A stretch of DNA of 64,000 nucleotides from Nocardioides lijunqiniae (GCF_015024225.1 NZ_JACJGM010000027.1:34349-98348), one strand, 5' to 3'. Positions 43,617-52,499 are shown, counted from the first letter of the stretch. Notes: generated by a model not told the origin, from the sequence alone. Numbers and translations are program-made.

Positions 43617-44846
43617 TCACGCGCCCCGGGCGGGGTGGGGCTTGCCGCCGGCGGGGGAGGCGTCGACGAGGTCGTGCTGCACGCCGTAGCGGGTGCGGAG
43701 CCGGAGGTCCTGCTGCTGGCGGTAGCGCTCGCCGCGGCGACGCCGGGGCTCCAGCGTCCAGGCGCGCCGGTCCAGCGCGCCGTTGACGCGCGCGAGCACC
43801 GGCCCGACCCGCTGCACGAGGCGCTTGGTGCGCGGCGCCTGCGGGATGCCGAGCTCGTCGGCGATCTCGTCGCCGAGGAAGACCCGCTCCAGGCCGTGGA
43901 CGACCGGCGGCGCGAGCCGGCGCAGCGCCGCGGGCCGAGCCGGGAGCAGCTCCTCGATCTCGGGCACCAGGAAGTCGGCGTTGATGCTGCCGACGAGCTC
44001 GCGGCAGTAGGCGTCGACCGGGGGACGGGTCAGCAGGTAGATCTCCTCGAGCCGCTCCTGCTCGACCCGGTCGCGCGGCAGGAGCGCGGCGTCGATGCCG
44101 AGGAGGTGCCCGAGGTAGCGCCAGCGCGCGTAGGCCGCTGCCTCCTCGGCCGGGAGGTGAGGGGCTCCGATGGCCCGCATCCCGCGCACCGGGATAAGGC
44201 AGAACTCCACGAGCGTGTAGCCCAGGTAGGCCTGGCAGATCGGGACGCCCCACGCGGCCAGGTCCCACGCGGGGTCGTCGCGCAGCGCGGCGCGCACCAT
44301 CGCGTGGATGACCCGCACCCGGACCGTGAGCTCGAAGCCGGTCGAGAACCGCTCCAGACCGCCGGGGCCGCTCACCTCGACCAGCCAGGAGCCCACCTCG
44401 ATCGTGCGGGCGCCGGCGTTCTCGATGTAGCGCCCGGTCATCTCCAGCGGCCGGGACGCGGCGGAGTTGGCGTAGCCGCTGACCAGGGAGGCGGCGCCCA
44501 GCACGATCCCGGACTGCCGGGTGTAGCGGCCGAGGTGGGCGCTGTCGCGGTCGATGCGCTCGATGTCGACCCAGTCGGGCACGTCGTCCAGCTGGGCGAA
44601 CAGCGCCCGCAGCGAGTCGGGAGCCGCGTCGACGGCTCCGATGCCTTCGCGGCAGGCCGCCTTGAGCATCCGCATCGCCCGGCCGTGCCCGATGCGGGCG
44701 ACGTCTGCGGCGAAGGCGTCGGCCAGCGGGTCGCCTGCCCACATCGCGTCGAAGTACGTCGTCGCGAAGTCGCCGAAGCGCCGGTGTGCCTCGTCCGCAC
44801 GGCGCACGGTCGTGGGGAGTGCGGGCGGGGCGGTCTCGGCTACCAT
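43617..44846 (-). CDS. MpaB/DUF2236-family oxygenase
   Basis: The 409-residue protein matches the DUF2236 (latex-clearing protein/MpaB) class, helical proteins that bind heme b: conserved HGRAMRMLKAA, a YTRQSGIVLGAASLVSGYANSA-like arginine/helix region, and IHAMVRAAL with a probable heme-axial histidine. Some members oxygenate hydrophobic substrates; here the substrate is unknown. ATG 44846 is chosen, GTG 44876 is an alternative with a better ribosome site. Stop lies only 3 bp from that of macR. Divergent from a TetR regulator. Confidence 0.82.
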   Translation of the reverse strand: MVAETAPPALPTTVRRADEAHRRFGDFATTYFDAMWAGDPLADAFAADVARIGHGRAMRMLKAACREGIGAVDAAPDSLRALFAQLDDVPDWVDIERIDRDSAHLGRYTRQSGIVLGAASLVSGYANSAASRPLEMTGRYIENAGARTIEVGSWLVEVSGPGGLERFSTGFELTVRVRVIHAMVRAALRDDPAWDLAAWGVPICQAYLGYTLVEFCLIPVRGMRAIGAPHLPAEEAAAYARWRYLGHLLGIDAALLPRDRVEQERLEEIYLLTRPPVDAYCRELVGSINADFLVPEIEELLPARPAALRRLAPPVVHGLERVFLGDEIADELGIPQAPRTKRLVQRVGPVLARVNGALDRRAWTLEPRRRRGERYRQQQDLRLRTRYGVQHDLVDASPAGGKPHPARGA

Positions 44847-44859
44847 CCCCCGAGCGTAG

Positions 44860-44889
44860 AAGTGACGCTGCCTCACCTTCCATTCACTT
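44860..44889. promoter_or_regulatory. Candidate operator between MpaB-like and TetR genes
   Basis: AAGTGA at 44860-44865 and TCACTT at 44884-44889 are inverted 6-bp half sites separated by 18 nt in the 82-bp divergent region. A TetR dimer could bind here to regulate itself and the oxygenase gene. The spacer is wider than in typical TetR operators, so confidence is low. Confidence 0.3.
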
Positions 44890-44928
44890 TTGGCGGCGGC
44901 TGTCTGCGAGTCGGTGAGGAGGACGGAC

Positions 44929-45537
44929 GTGGCTCAGAAGCAGCGGATCCGGCCGACCCAGAGCCGCGCGGTGCGCATGCGTCGCGACCTCCTGGACTCC
45001 ACCCTTCACCTTCTGGCGGCGCGCGGGGCGGAGTCGCTGACCACCACGGCCATCGCCGAGCACGCCCACGTGAGCAGCGGGACCTTCTACCGCTACTTCA
45101 ACGACAAGGCCGAGATCCTCGGGGTCCTGCGCGACGAGGCGGTGGAGGCCATCACCTCCGACCTGATGGCGGGCGTCGTACGCGCGCTCGACCTCGACCT
45201 GGATGCCGCCGTCCGCGAGGTGGTGCTGACCCTGGTCGACGCCTTCGAACGGCACCGCGCGGTGATCCTGGCGATGGTCGACGCAATGCCGGCCGGCAGC
45301 CACGCCAACGTGCTGCCGGAGATCGAGTCGCGGCTCTTCCAGCTCGCCTCGGTGCTGCCACGCCGGCACTTCCCCGACCTGTCGCCGGAGCGCTTGGAGG
45401 CCCAGGTGTTCATGACCATGGGAGTCCTCGTGTCCACCTGCCTGCGGATCGCGGTGACGCGCCCGCGGGAGGTCTCGCGCGACGAGCTGGTCGACATCGC
45501 GGTCGCGATGGTCACGGGTGGTCTGCGGGCGGGCTGA
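44929..45537 (+). CDS. TetR/AcrR family regulator
   Basis: The 202-residue regulator has an N-terminal HTH with TTTAIAEHAHVSSGTFYRYF, the canonical recognition helix, and an all-helical ligand domain. GTG 44929 follows a gtgaggagga ribosome site. It is divergent from the MpaB-like oxygenase gene, the classic layout for a local repressor responding to the enzyme substrate, and 18 bp before an arylamine N-acetyltransferase gene. Confidence 0.92.
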   Translation: MAQKQRIRPTQSRAVRMRRDLLDSTLHLLAARGAESLTTTAIAEHAHVSSGTFYRYFNDKAEILGVLRDEAVEAITSDLMAGVVRALDLDLDAAVREVVLTLVDAFERHRAVILAMVDAMPAGSHANVLPEIESRLFQLASVLPRRHFPDLSPERLEAQVFMTMGVLVSTCLRIAVTRPREVSRDELVDIAVAMVTGGLRAG

Positions 45538-45555
45538 CCGTCCTATGCTCGGCGG

Positions 45556-46404
45556 GTGCCGATCCGCGCCTACCTCCGGCGCCTGGGTGTCGACCAGGCG
45601 CTGCCCCCGACGCTGGAGTCGCTGCGCCTGCTGCACCGCCGCCACCTCGCGACCGTGCCCTACGAGAACCTCGGCATCATGCTCGGCCAGGGTCCGTCGG
45701 TCGATCCCGAGTCGAGCCTTCACCGCGTCGGCGAGGTCGGCCGCGCCGGCTACTGCCTGCACCAGAACGCCGTGCTGGAGCGGGTCCTGGTCGATCTCGA
45801 CTTCACGGTCGAGCGACGGCACGGACACGTGTGGACGCGTGAGGACGACCGCGACAGCCCCGCGCTCAACCACCTGGCGCTGGTCGTCTCCGGGCTGCCG
45901 ACCGACGACAACCCTGGGGGCTGCTGGTGGCCCGACGTCGGGCTGGGCGAGGGCTTCTGGGAGCCGCTGCCGCTGGTGGTGGGGGAGTACGCCGACGGTC
46001 CGTTCCGCTTCGCGATCACCGAGGTGGACGACGAGGGCTGGTCGTTCCGCAACGACCCGACCGGCGCCTTCGTCGGACTCGAGGTGACCAGCCGCCCGAC
46101 CGACCCCGCGGCGATCCTCGCGGCGCACGCTTCCCTCTCGACCCCACCGGACGGGGCGTTCACCCGCCTGCTGGTGGCGCAGCGCCGCGACGAGGCCGGC
46201 CTCGACACGGTGCGTGGCTGCGTCGCCACCCGGATCGACGCCTCCGGCCGCCACACGACCGACCTGACGACCTACGACGCCTGGCTCGCGGCGCTGGCGG
46301 ACATCGGCCTGTCGCTGGAGGGCTTCGAGGACGCCGACCTGCGCGCGCTCTTCGAGCGCAGCCTGGCCGGCCACGAGCGCTGGGTCGCGGCGGGGCGGCC
46401 CTGA
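45556..46404 (+). CDS. nat: Arylamine N-acetyltransferase
   Basis: A 282-residue NAT enzyme moving acetyl groups from acetyl-CoA to arylamines or hydrazines. The catalytic triad is visible: Cys67 in RAGYCLHQN, His106 in NHLAL and Asp127 in WPDVGLGEG. TVPYENLGI near the N-terminus is a family signature. Sequence around Cys differs from the common RGGYCFE form, suggesting a divergent subgroup. GTG start; its stop overlaps the next start (TGATG). Confidence 0.92.
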   Translation: MPIRAYLRRLGVDQALPPTLESLRLLHRRHLATVPYENLGIMLGQGPSVDPESSLHRVGEVGRAGYCLHQNAVLERVLVDLDFTVERRHGHVWTREDDRDSPALNHLALVVSGLPTDDNPGGCWWPDVGLGEGFWEPLPLVVGEYADGPFRFAITEVDDEGWSFRNDPTGAFVGLEVTSRPTDPAAILAAHASLSTPPDGAFTRLLVAQRRDEAGLDTVRGCVATRIDASGRHTTDLTTYDAWLAALADIGLSLEGFEDADLRALFERSLAGHERWVAAGRP

Positions 46405-47297
46405 TGGCCGACGAGCTGCTCGACATCGCCGACGAGCTCTACGCGCTGGCGCTGCCCGACTTCACCCCGGCCCGCGACGCCCGTGCCAAGTCCCTCAAGG
46501 GCACCGACCTCGCCGCACCGGTCAAGGCCCTCAAGAAGCCCTCGCTCGCAGCCTGGGTCGTCAACCTGCTGGTCCGCCGCGAGGGCGACCAGGTCGAGCG
46601 GATCCTCGAGGTCGGTGCGTCGCTGCGCGAGGCGCAGGCCGCGATGTCCGGCGACGACCTGCGGGCCCTGACTCGTCAGCGCCGCCAGGTCACGGCCGCG
46701 ATCACCCAGCAGGCGCGCTCGCTGGCGTCGGCCGCCGGCGTCAAGGTCACCCCGGCTGTGGGCGACCAGGTCGAGGCCACCCTGACCGCCGCCATGCTCG
46801 ACGAGCGCTGCGCCGAGGCCGTGCGCAGCGGCCTGCTCGTCACGGCGCTGTCGTCGACCGGCGTGGGGGAGACCGACCTCAGCGGCGCGGTCGCGCTCCC
46901 CGAGGCACTGGGCTTCACGGCGAGCCAGGTCGAGGAGGCCCCGCCCGCCGGCCGCCCCGAGCTGCACGTCGTACCTGATCCGGAGGCGGACGCCAAGGCC
47001 CTCGCCGCCGCCCGCGAGGCCCTGGACGCGGCCGAGGAGGAGCTGGGCGAGGCCCAGTCGGCGTACGACGACGCGGCCGGCGACGTCGAGCGCCTCGAGG
47101 CCCGCTCCATGCAGGTCCAGGCGGAGATCGACGAGCTCAAACGAAAGCTCGCCGAGCTCGAGCAGACCTCCGAGGAGGTCGACGAGGAGCTCGAGGGCGC
47201 CGAGGAGACCAAGTCGGAGGCCCAGGACGCGCTCGACGAGGCGACCAAGGCCAGGGACAAGGTCGCGAAGCGGCTCGACCGGCTTCAGCCGGACTAG
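46404..47297 (+). CDS. Coiled-coil hypothetical protein
   Basis: A 297-residue cytosolic protein. The first half (1-175) is helical with a KALKKPSLAAWVVNLLVRR segment near residue 40; the second half (about 195-297) is a long acidic coiled coil (AREALDAAEEELGEAQSAYD and onwards). Its ATG shares one base with the nat stop. Proteins of this layout occur widely in Actinobacteria without known function. No enzymatic motif seen; a scaffold or nucleoid-related role is possible but unproven. Confidence 0.78.
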   Translation: MADELLDIADELYALALPDFTPARDARAKSLKGTDLAAPVKALKKPSLAAWVVNLLVRREGDQVERILEVGASLREAQAAMSGDDLRALTRQRRQVTAAITQQARSLASAAGVKVTPAVGDQVEATLTAAMLDERCAEAVRSGLLVTALSSTGVGETDLSGAVALPEALGFTASQVEEAPPAGRPELHVVPDPEADAKALAAAREALDAAEEELGEAQSAYDDAAGDVERLEARSMQVQAEIDELKRKLAELEQTSEEVDEELEGAEETKSEAQDALDEATKARDKVAKRLDRLQPD

Positions 47298-47319
47298 GCG
47301 TTGCCCCCATGTGGTGCTG

Positions 47320-47352
47320 GCTCAGGGCGATCTCAGTCGTTTCTGCCTGAGC
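47320..47352 (+). terminator. Weak hairpin after the coiled-coil gene
   Basis: GCTCAGG at 47320-47326 and CCTGAGC at 47346-47352 form a 7-bp stem with a 19-nt loop, 22 bp after the stop at 47297. It may terminate the nat operon. The rest of 47298-47488 shows no gene or other clear signal. Confidence 0.35.
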
Positions 47353-47488
47353 TCGCCGACGACTAGGGGACTCTGGCTGGATCGACGTCGACGAGATCGG
47401 CCGCGGCCACCGCCACTGCGACGACGGTACTGACGTGTGTGCGCACCCGAGCCCGGGTGATGGACATCATCGAGAGCTCACTGCCTTC

Positions 47489-48520
47489 TCACTTCCGCCT
47501 CACCTTGAACTTGACGACCAGGGGCGTCGGGTCCGAGAGACCCGTCGAGGGGTCGACCGCCGTGACGGTCACGACATGCTTTCCGGGCTTGTAGCGCTTG
47601 CGGAACGGCGACGCGCACGTCTTGACCGTCCGCTTGTCGACCTTGCAGCGGAAGGTCGATCCGGGCACGGACGACCTGAACCTCAGCGTCACGGTGCGCT
47701 TGCTGATCTTCTTCTTCGTGATCCCGACCAGCCTGGTGTCGGGCCGCGGAACGGCGGGGGTGGGCGTCGTGGTCGGGCTCGGACTCGTGGTCGGGCTGGG
47801 CGTCGGGCTGGGCGTCGGGCAGGGGGTCTGCTGGGTCGACAGGGTCGGGCAGAGATCCTGGGTGACGTCGCCATAGCCGTCGCCGTCCTCGTCGGGCTCC
47901 AGCTGAGCCGCGAGGTTGGCTGCGTACTGGTTCTCCGAGGGGGCGCCGGTGAAGTCTGCGACGGCACCGTCGGTCTCCGGGTCGAAGTCCGACGCGGGGA
48001 GCGCGCTCGCTGCGTACCCGTTGATGGTGGCCACGTAGCACCACGACTTGGTGCCGGCCGGGCTGAGCACCTGCAGCGCGATCCGATCGCCGGGCTGGAC
48101 GGTGATCCGCGTCGCGATGTCGACGATCGCAGGCCCGGACGCCTGACCGACCGCGCTCCGACCGACCACGGTGTACTGGTCGGCTGCCCCGGTGGGGCGA
48201 AGCACGAGGCCACGGGCGCTGGTGTCGGACTGGTAGGTGCTGAACGAGGTGATCACACCCGGCGCGTGCGCCGTGTAGTCGACGCCCCCCGCGGGCCAGG
48301 TGCTCTGGATGATCGTCGGGTGTGCGCCGGACTCATCGCAGCGGATCCCTCCGTTGGTGACCTGGCCGATGGTGCTGGCGGTCGCGGCGTCGGCGCGGCC
48401 ACCAGGCCCGGCGTCATCGTGGGAGGAGGCGGTCGCCGCGACCGGAACGGCCACGACTGCGGCCAAGAGGACGACGGCCAGGACGGGATGGGGGAATCGC
48501 GCCAACGCTGAAGAGGACAC
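47489..48520 (-). CDS. Secreted protein with TSP3-like motif and Thr/Pro linker
   Basis: A 343-residue exported protein: signal peptide (about 1-31), an unrecognised extracellular domain (about 45-205) with two to three Cys, a calcium-binding thrombospondin-type-3-like motif EPDEDGDGYGDVTQDLCP, a Thr/Pro/Ser linker and a C-terminal Ig-like domain with Cys pair ending in KFKVRRK. GTG start at 48520. Such proteins are common as lineage-specific surface proteins in Nocardioidaceae; the function is unknown. It lies 9 bp after the fibronectin-like remnant. Confidence 0.85.
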   Translation of the reverse strand: MSSSALARFPHPVLAVVLLAAVVAVPVAATASSHDDAGPGGRADAATASTIGQVTNGGIRCDESGAHPTIIQSTWPAGGVDYTAHAPGVITSFSTYQSDTSARGLVLRPTGAADQYTVVGRSAVGQASGPAIVDIATRITVQPGDRIALQVLSPAGTKSWCYVATINGYAASALPASDFDPETDGAVADFTGAPSENQYAANLAAQLEPDEDGDGYGDVTQDLCPTLSTQQTPCPTPSPTPSPTTSPSPTTTPTPAVPRPDTRLVGITKKKISKRTVTLRFRSSVPGSTFRCKVDKRTVKTCASPFRKRYKPGKHVVTVTAVDPSTGLSDPTPLVVKFKVRRK

Positions 48521-48529
48521 GTCTTTGAC

Positions 48530-48730
48530 CTAACGAGAGATGTCGGCGGCCGCGATGGCCCTGACCATGAAGTAGTAGCTGGTGACGCCACCGAGCCCGG
48601 CGTCGACGTAGGAGTTGCCCGCCACCGGGCTGGAGTTCACCGGGGTGGTCGACTGTCCGCCGGCCCTGGTGCCGTGCGCGGCCGGACCCACGCGACGCCT
48701 CCCCTGCAGGACACGAACCCACGACGACAT
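48530..48730 (-). pseudogene. Short remnant of a fibronectin type III-like surface protein
   Basis: A 66-residue frame with a proper ATG and a TTAGGAG ribosome site 7 nt upstream. The last ~35 residues (VNSSPVAGNSYVDAGLGGVT then YYFMVRAIAA) have the strand E-F-G pattern of a fibronectin type III domain, but the first half of the domain and any signal peptide are missing. The simplest reading is an internal deletion joining an N-terminus to a Fn3 tail. It could instead be an expressed small protein. Confidence 0.5.
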
Positions 48731-48788
48731 GCTTGCTCCTAAGATCGCGGATCCTCTCGTCATCCCTGGTCTCGGCTGGTCGCCGAGT

Positions 48789-48798
48789 GACACGTGTC
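48789..48798. promoter_or_regulatory. Perfect palindrome GACACGTGTC upstream of TetR gene
   Basis: This 10-bp perfect palindrome sits in the divergent region between the Fn3 remnant (start 48730, minus) and the TetR gene (start 48872, plus). A further gaatg/cattc inverted pair occurs at 48832-48853. Both are plausible operator elements for the adjacent regulator. Region 48731-48871 has lower GC than its surroundings. Confidence 0.35.
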
Positions 48799-48871
48799 CG
48801 AAGCTTGATGGTCTTGCCAGGTGCCACTCCAGAATGTGCAAGACACTCATTCTCATCGTTACGAGGTTCTC

Positions 48872-49591
48872 ATGTCAATGGATGTTGATGGAACGAACGG
48901 CAAGCGCGGCTACGACGCGCGTAGCCGCCGGCAACGCGCCGAGCAGGAACGCGGCGAGACCCTCGACCGGGTCCTTGCCGCGGCCCGCTCCCGCTTCCTT
49001 GCCGAGGGGTACGCCGGCACCAAGATGCTCGACATCGCCGCCGACGCCGGAGTCGCGCTCGCGTCGGTCTACCGCGCCGGGCGCAGCAAGGCCGAGCTCA
49101 TCGAGATGATCCTCGAACGCGCCGGCCCCGAGGACGACCCAGACAACTCGACCGGTCAGCCGTTGACGTTCACTGCGCGCCCATCTCCGAGCTACCCGGA
49201 GATCGCCGCGGAGCGCGACCCGCAGCACCAAGTACGGATGATCGCCGTCCGCATCGCCGACTCCCTGGATCGGATCGGCCCGTTGTGGACCGTGCTCCGC
49301 GACGCTGCGGGCGTCGACGCCAGAGCTGGCGCGACGATGCACGCCACGGTGGAACGCCGGGCGGCCGCGTTCGAGGCCGCCGTGGACCTGCTGCCCGCCC
49401 AGCGGCTACGCGCAAGTCCGAGTGAGAGCGTCGACGCCCTCTGGGCACTGTCGAGCCCAGAGATGTACCTCATGCTGCGCACGGTCCGCGGCTGGAGCCA
49501 CCGCCGCTACCGAGACTGGCTCGTCCGGACCCTGCAAGTCCAACTGTTAGCGCCTCCCAGCGACCCACCCGATGGTTCGCGGGGGAACTAG
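48872..49591 (+). CDS. TetR/AcrR family regulator
   Basis: A 239-residue protein with HTH TKMLDIAADAGVALASVYRA and an extended ligand domain. ATG 48872 has an acgagg ribosome site; a longer frame from 48821 is less likely. The N-terminal tail before the HTH is rich in Arg/Gly (KRGYDARSRRQRAEQERGE). It may regulate the divergent secreted-protein genes. Located in an accessory patch with lower GC and less conserved genes. Confidence 0.88.
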   Translation: MSMDVDGTNGKRGYDARSRRQRAEQERGETLDRVLAAARSRFLAEGYAGTKMLDIAADAGVALASVYRAGRSKAELIEMILERAGPEDDPDNSTGQPLTFTARPSPSYPEIAAERDPQHQVRMIAVRIADSLDRIGPLWTVLRDAAGVDARAGATMHATVERRAAAFEAAVDLLPAQRLRASPSESVDALWALSSPEMYLMLRTVRGWSHRRYRDWLVRTLQVQLLAPPSDPPDGSRGN

Positions 49592-49595
49592 CCGC

Positions 49596-49982
49596 ATGAG
49601 GTCCACGATGCGACACACTGGCTCCGTGAGCACCGAGAAGCGCGGAGTCCTGCGCTCCCTGATCCAGGTTGTCGAGGGCGCCACGTCAGTACGACGGGAC
49701 GCGGCCGAGTCCACGAGACAGGCACGCGTTGCGGTCAGCGTGCCGATTCCCCGAGCAGATGCCTCACTCGCGGAGAAGATCGCCTACCTCGAAGAGGCGC
49801 AGCTTCCCATCGGCAGGTTGGAGGCCCCCGCCGGCGCTGCAGCAGGCGACGCCCGCCCGGGCATCGCGCGGGGTGTCGCACTTCCGCTGCTCGAGCTGCT
49901 CAAGGCCAACGTGGACACCAACCCGGATCTCGTCGACGCCGTCGTCGAGCCGCTGCTCGCACATCGACGCACCCTCGGCTAG
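49596..49982 (+). CDS. Hypothetical protein
   Basis: A 128-residue protein starting 4 bp after the TetR stop (in-frame alternatives at 49572, 49608 and GTG 49626). It is mixed helical with ASLAEKIAYLEEAQLPIGRL and a Leu-rich LLELLKANVDTNPDLVDAVV segment. No membrane helix, signal peptide or known motif. Probably cotranscribed with the TetR gene. Coding confidence is moderate. The 145-bp gap after it shows no gene. Confidence 0.5.
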   Translation: MRSTMRHTGSVSTEKRGVLRSLIQVVEGATSVRRDAAESTRQARVAVSVPIPRADASLAEKIAYLEEAQLPIGRLEAPAGAAAGDARPGIARGVALPLLELLKANVDTNPDLVDAVVEPLLAHRRTLG

Positions 49983-50127
49983 CCAGCGACCGGACTCGCG
50001 GGCGTCAGGCACTGATCGCTGTGCGGCTGTCTCTCATGGGTGGCGCCGACACCTGAACGGTCGTGCCTCGCGCGCCGCGGACGCATGATGTGGGTGGGCT
50101 CGCCTGGGTGGCAAGCACCTGACGGAC

Positions 50128-51600
50128 CTACGTCGTCGCCCAGCCCTTGGACCGCTCGACGGCGTCCTTCCAGCGGGCGTGGGCGGCGTCGGCGGGGCCG
50201 CGGTCGGAGGTGGGGTCGAAGCGGCGGTCGAGCTGCCAGGTGTCGCGCAGCTCGTCGGTGGAGGACCAGACGCCGGTGCCCAGGCCGGCGAGGAACGCCG
50301 CGCCCAGGGCCGTGGTCTCCACGAGGGTGGGGCGCTCGACGGGTACGCCGAGCTGGTCGGCCTGGACCTGGCAGAGCAGGTCGTTGGCGGCCGCGCCGCC
50401 GTCGACGCGCAGTGAGGCTCGGGCGGGCATGGTGTCGAGGACGTCGCGCACCTCGAAGGCGATGGCCTCGAGGGTCGCACGCACGAGATGGGCGCGGCTC
50501 GTGCCTCGGGTGATGCCGATGATCATGCCGCGGGCGTGCGGGTCCCAGTGGGGAGCGCCGAGGCCGGTCAGGGCCGGCACGAAGACGACACCCTCGCTGT
50601 CCGGCACGGTGGCCGCGATCGCCGCGGTCTCGGCGGCCGAGCCGACGATCTGCAGCCCGTCGCGCAGCCACTGCACGGCGGCGCCGGTCACGAAGATCGC
50701 GCCCTCGAGGGCGTAGGTGAGCTCGCCGTCGGGGGAGCGCCAGGCGGCGGTGGAGAGCAGCCCGGCGTCGGAGCGCTCCAGGGTGGTGCCGGTGTTGGTG
50801 AGGATGAACGACCCGGTGCCGTAGGTGCACTTGGAGTCGCCCACGTCGAAGCAGGTCTGGCCGAAGAGCGCCGACTGCTGGTCGCCGGCGATGCCCGCGA
50901 TCGGCAGCTCGAGGTCGAGGAACGAGCGCGGGTCGGTGGTGGCGATGTCGCCCCAGTTGGGCACCAGCTCGGGCAGCGCGTCACGCGGGACGCCGAAGAG
51001 CGAGCACAGCTCGTCGGACCAGTCGCCGGTGGTGAGGTCGAAGAGGAGGGTGCGGCAGGCGTTGGAGACGTCGGTGACGTGCTCGAGCCCGCGCGTCATC
51101 CGCGCGATGAGGTAGGAGTCGACGGTGCCGACGGCATAGCGCCCCGACTCGACCAGTCCCCAGGTGCGCGGCTCGTTCTCGGCGAGCCACATCAGCTTGG
51201 TGCCGGAGAAGTACGGGTCCAGCCGCAGGCCGGTCAGCTCGGCCACCCGGTCCTCGTGGCCGGCGTCGCGCAGCCGCCCGCAGATGTCCGCCGTACGACG
51301 GTCCTGCCAGACGATGGCGCGCCTGGGGGAGCCGAGGGTCTCGCGGTCCCAGAGCAGGATCGTCTCGCGCTGGTTGGTGATGCCGATGCCGGTGAGCTCG
51401 GAGGCGTCGACCTGCGCCAGCGCGTCGCGCGTGGCCTCGAGCGTGGACTGCCAGATCTCCTCCGGCGCGTGCTCGACCCAGCCGGGCTTCGGGAAGTGCT
51501 GGGCGAACTCCTGGTAGCCCTTCGCCGCGATCCGCCCGTCGGGCGTCACGACGACCGCGGTGACGCCGGTGGTGCCGGCGTCGATCGCGAGGATGCTCAC
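50128..51600 (-). CDS. glpK: Glycerol kinase
   Basis: GlpK makes glycerol-3-phosphate from glycerol and ATP. The 490-residue FGGY-family protein has ILAIDAGTTGVTAVVV at the N-terminus, GITNQRETILLWDRETL, KLMWLAENEP, the GTGSFILTNTG phosphate loop and C-terminal RVDGGAAANDLLCQVQADQL. GTG at 51600 overlaps the stop of the DUF1028 gene (GTGA). No glpF or glpD is adjacent. Confidence 0.96.
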   Translation of the reverse strand: MSILAIDAGTTGVTAVVVTPDGRIAAKGYQEFAQHFPKPGWVEHAPEEIWQSTLEATRDALAQVDASELTGIGITNQRETILLWDRETLGSPRRAIVWQDRRTADICGRLRDAGHEDRVAELTGLRLDPYFSGTKLMWLAENEPRTWGLVESGRYAVGTVDSYLIARMTRGLEHVTDVSNACRTLLFDLTTGDWSDELCSLFGVPRDALPELVPNWGDIATTDPRSFLDLELPIAGIAGDQQSALFGQTCFDVGDSKCTYGTGSFILTNTGTTLERSDAGLLSTAAWRSPDGELTYALEGAIFVTGAAVQWLRDGLQIVGSAAETAAIAATVPDSEGVVFVPALTGLGAPHWDPHARGMIIGITRGTSRAHLVRATLEAIAFEVRDVLDTMPARASLRVDGGAAANDLLCQVQADQLGVPVERPTLVETTALGAAFLAGLGTGVWSSTDELRDTWQLDRRFDPTSDRGPADAAHARWKDAVERSKGWATT

Positions 51601-52418
51601 CGCGCCTCGCCCCGCACGATGTCGAGGATCCGCTGGTCGATCCACGACAGGTCGGCGGCGACCCGCATCTCGTAGTTCTCCGTGCCGACCCAGGTGTGGA
51701 AGTCGCCCAGCCCGGCGTCCTGGGCGAAGGCCTCGAGCTCGGCCTCCAGCTCCGGGGTCACCGGCACCCGCTCCTCCTCGGTGGAGGCGGTGAGGTAGAG
51801 GTCGTTGAGGTCGAGCAGTCGGGTGAGCTCGTCGACCGGCACCGGGTGGTCGTCGACGCGCAGGTCCACCGCGATGTCGTCGAGGCCGCCGTAGCCGGCA
51901 CCCTCCCGTACGACGAGCAGCGCGGCCGACTGCCGCCCCCGCTTGTCGCCGCCGGCCACGTCGCCGGCCGCCAGCGCCAGCAGCAGCCGCTGCGCCAGCG
52001 GCGCCTCGTCGTCGGAGGCCTGCCAGGCGAGCTCCATCGCCTCGACGACGTCGGCGCCGGCCAGGCAGTTGCCCTGGATCGCGTAGCCCTCGCCGGTGGA
52101 GCCACCCGCCCACTCGATGCAGGCCGGACCCGTGTGGGACGCGGCGTTGCCGTCGACGTCGACGATGCCGACCTGGCGGTGGTCGCGGCCGTCGTCCTCC
52201 TCGAGCAGCCGCTGCAGCGCGACAGACGCGGTGGCGCCCTCGTCGAGGTGGGCCAGCGCGATGCCCTTGTAGGCGACGTTGGCGTCGGCCTGGGTGGCGA
52301 TGGCGCCGACCTGGGCGACGGCGGCGGGCACGGCGGAGCCCACCGCGAGGAACTTGGAGGCCACGGCCACTCCCCAGGACTCACCGTCGGCGGAGCGGGC
52401 CACGATCGAGAACGTCAT
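51597..52418 (-). CDS. DUF1028 family protein (Ntn-hydrolase-like)
   Basis: The 273-residue protein starts MTFSIVARSADGESWGVAVA and keeps the DUF1028 pattern SKFLAVGSAVPAA, DANVAYKGIALAHLDEGATA and HTGPACIEWAGG; this family has an Ntn-hydrolase-like fold of unknown substrate. A C-terminal extension (about 200-273) is predicted mixed alpha/beta (peptidoglycan-binding-like in some homologues). It is coupled upstream of glpK, an uncommon pairing. ATG 52418; no signal peptide. Confidence 0.88.
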   Translation of the reverse strand: MTFSIVARSADGESWGVAVASKFLAVGSAVPAAVAQVGAIATQADANVAYKGIALAHLDEGATASVALQRLLEEDDGRDHRQVGIVDVDGNAASHTGPACIEWAGGSTGEGYAIQGNCLAGADVVEAMELAWQASDDEAPLAQRLLLALAAGDVAGGDKRGRQSAALLVVREGAGYGGLDDIAVDLRVDDHPVPVDELTRLLDLNDLYLTASTEEERVPVTPELEAELEAFAQDAGLGDFHTWVGTENYEMRVAADLSWIDQRILDIVRGEAR

Positions 52419-52499
52419 GCGCGTGACTTTAGCCACCGGGGGTGGCCGGGTCCGATATCCGCTTGCCCTCAACCGGACGTAAAGAAGGAGGATGCCGGG

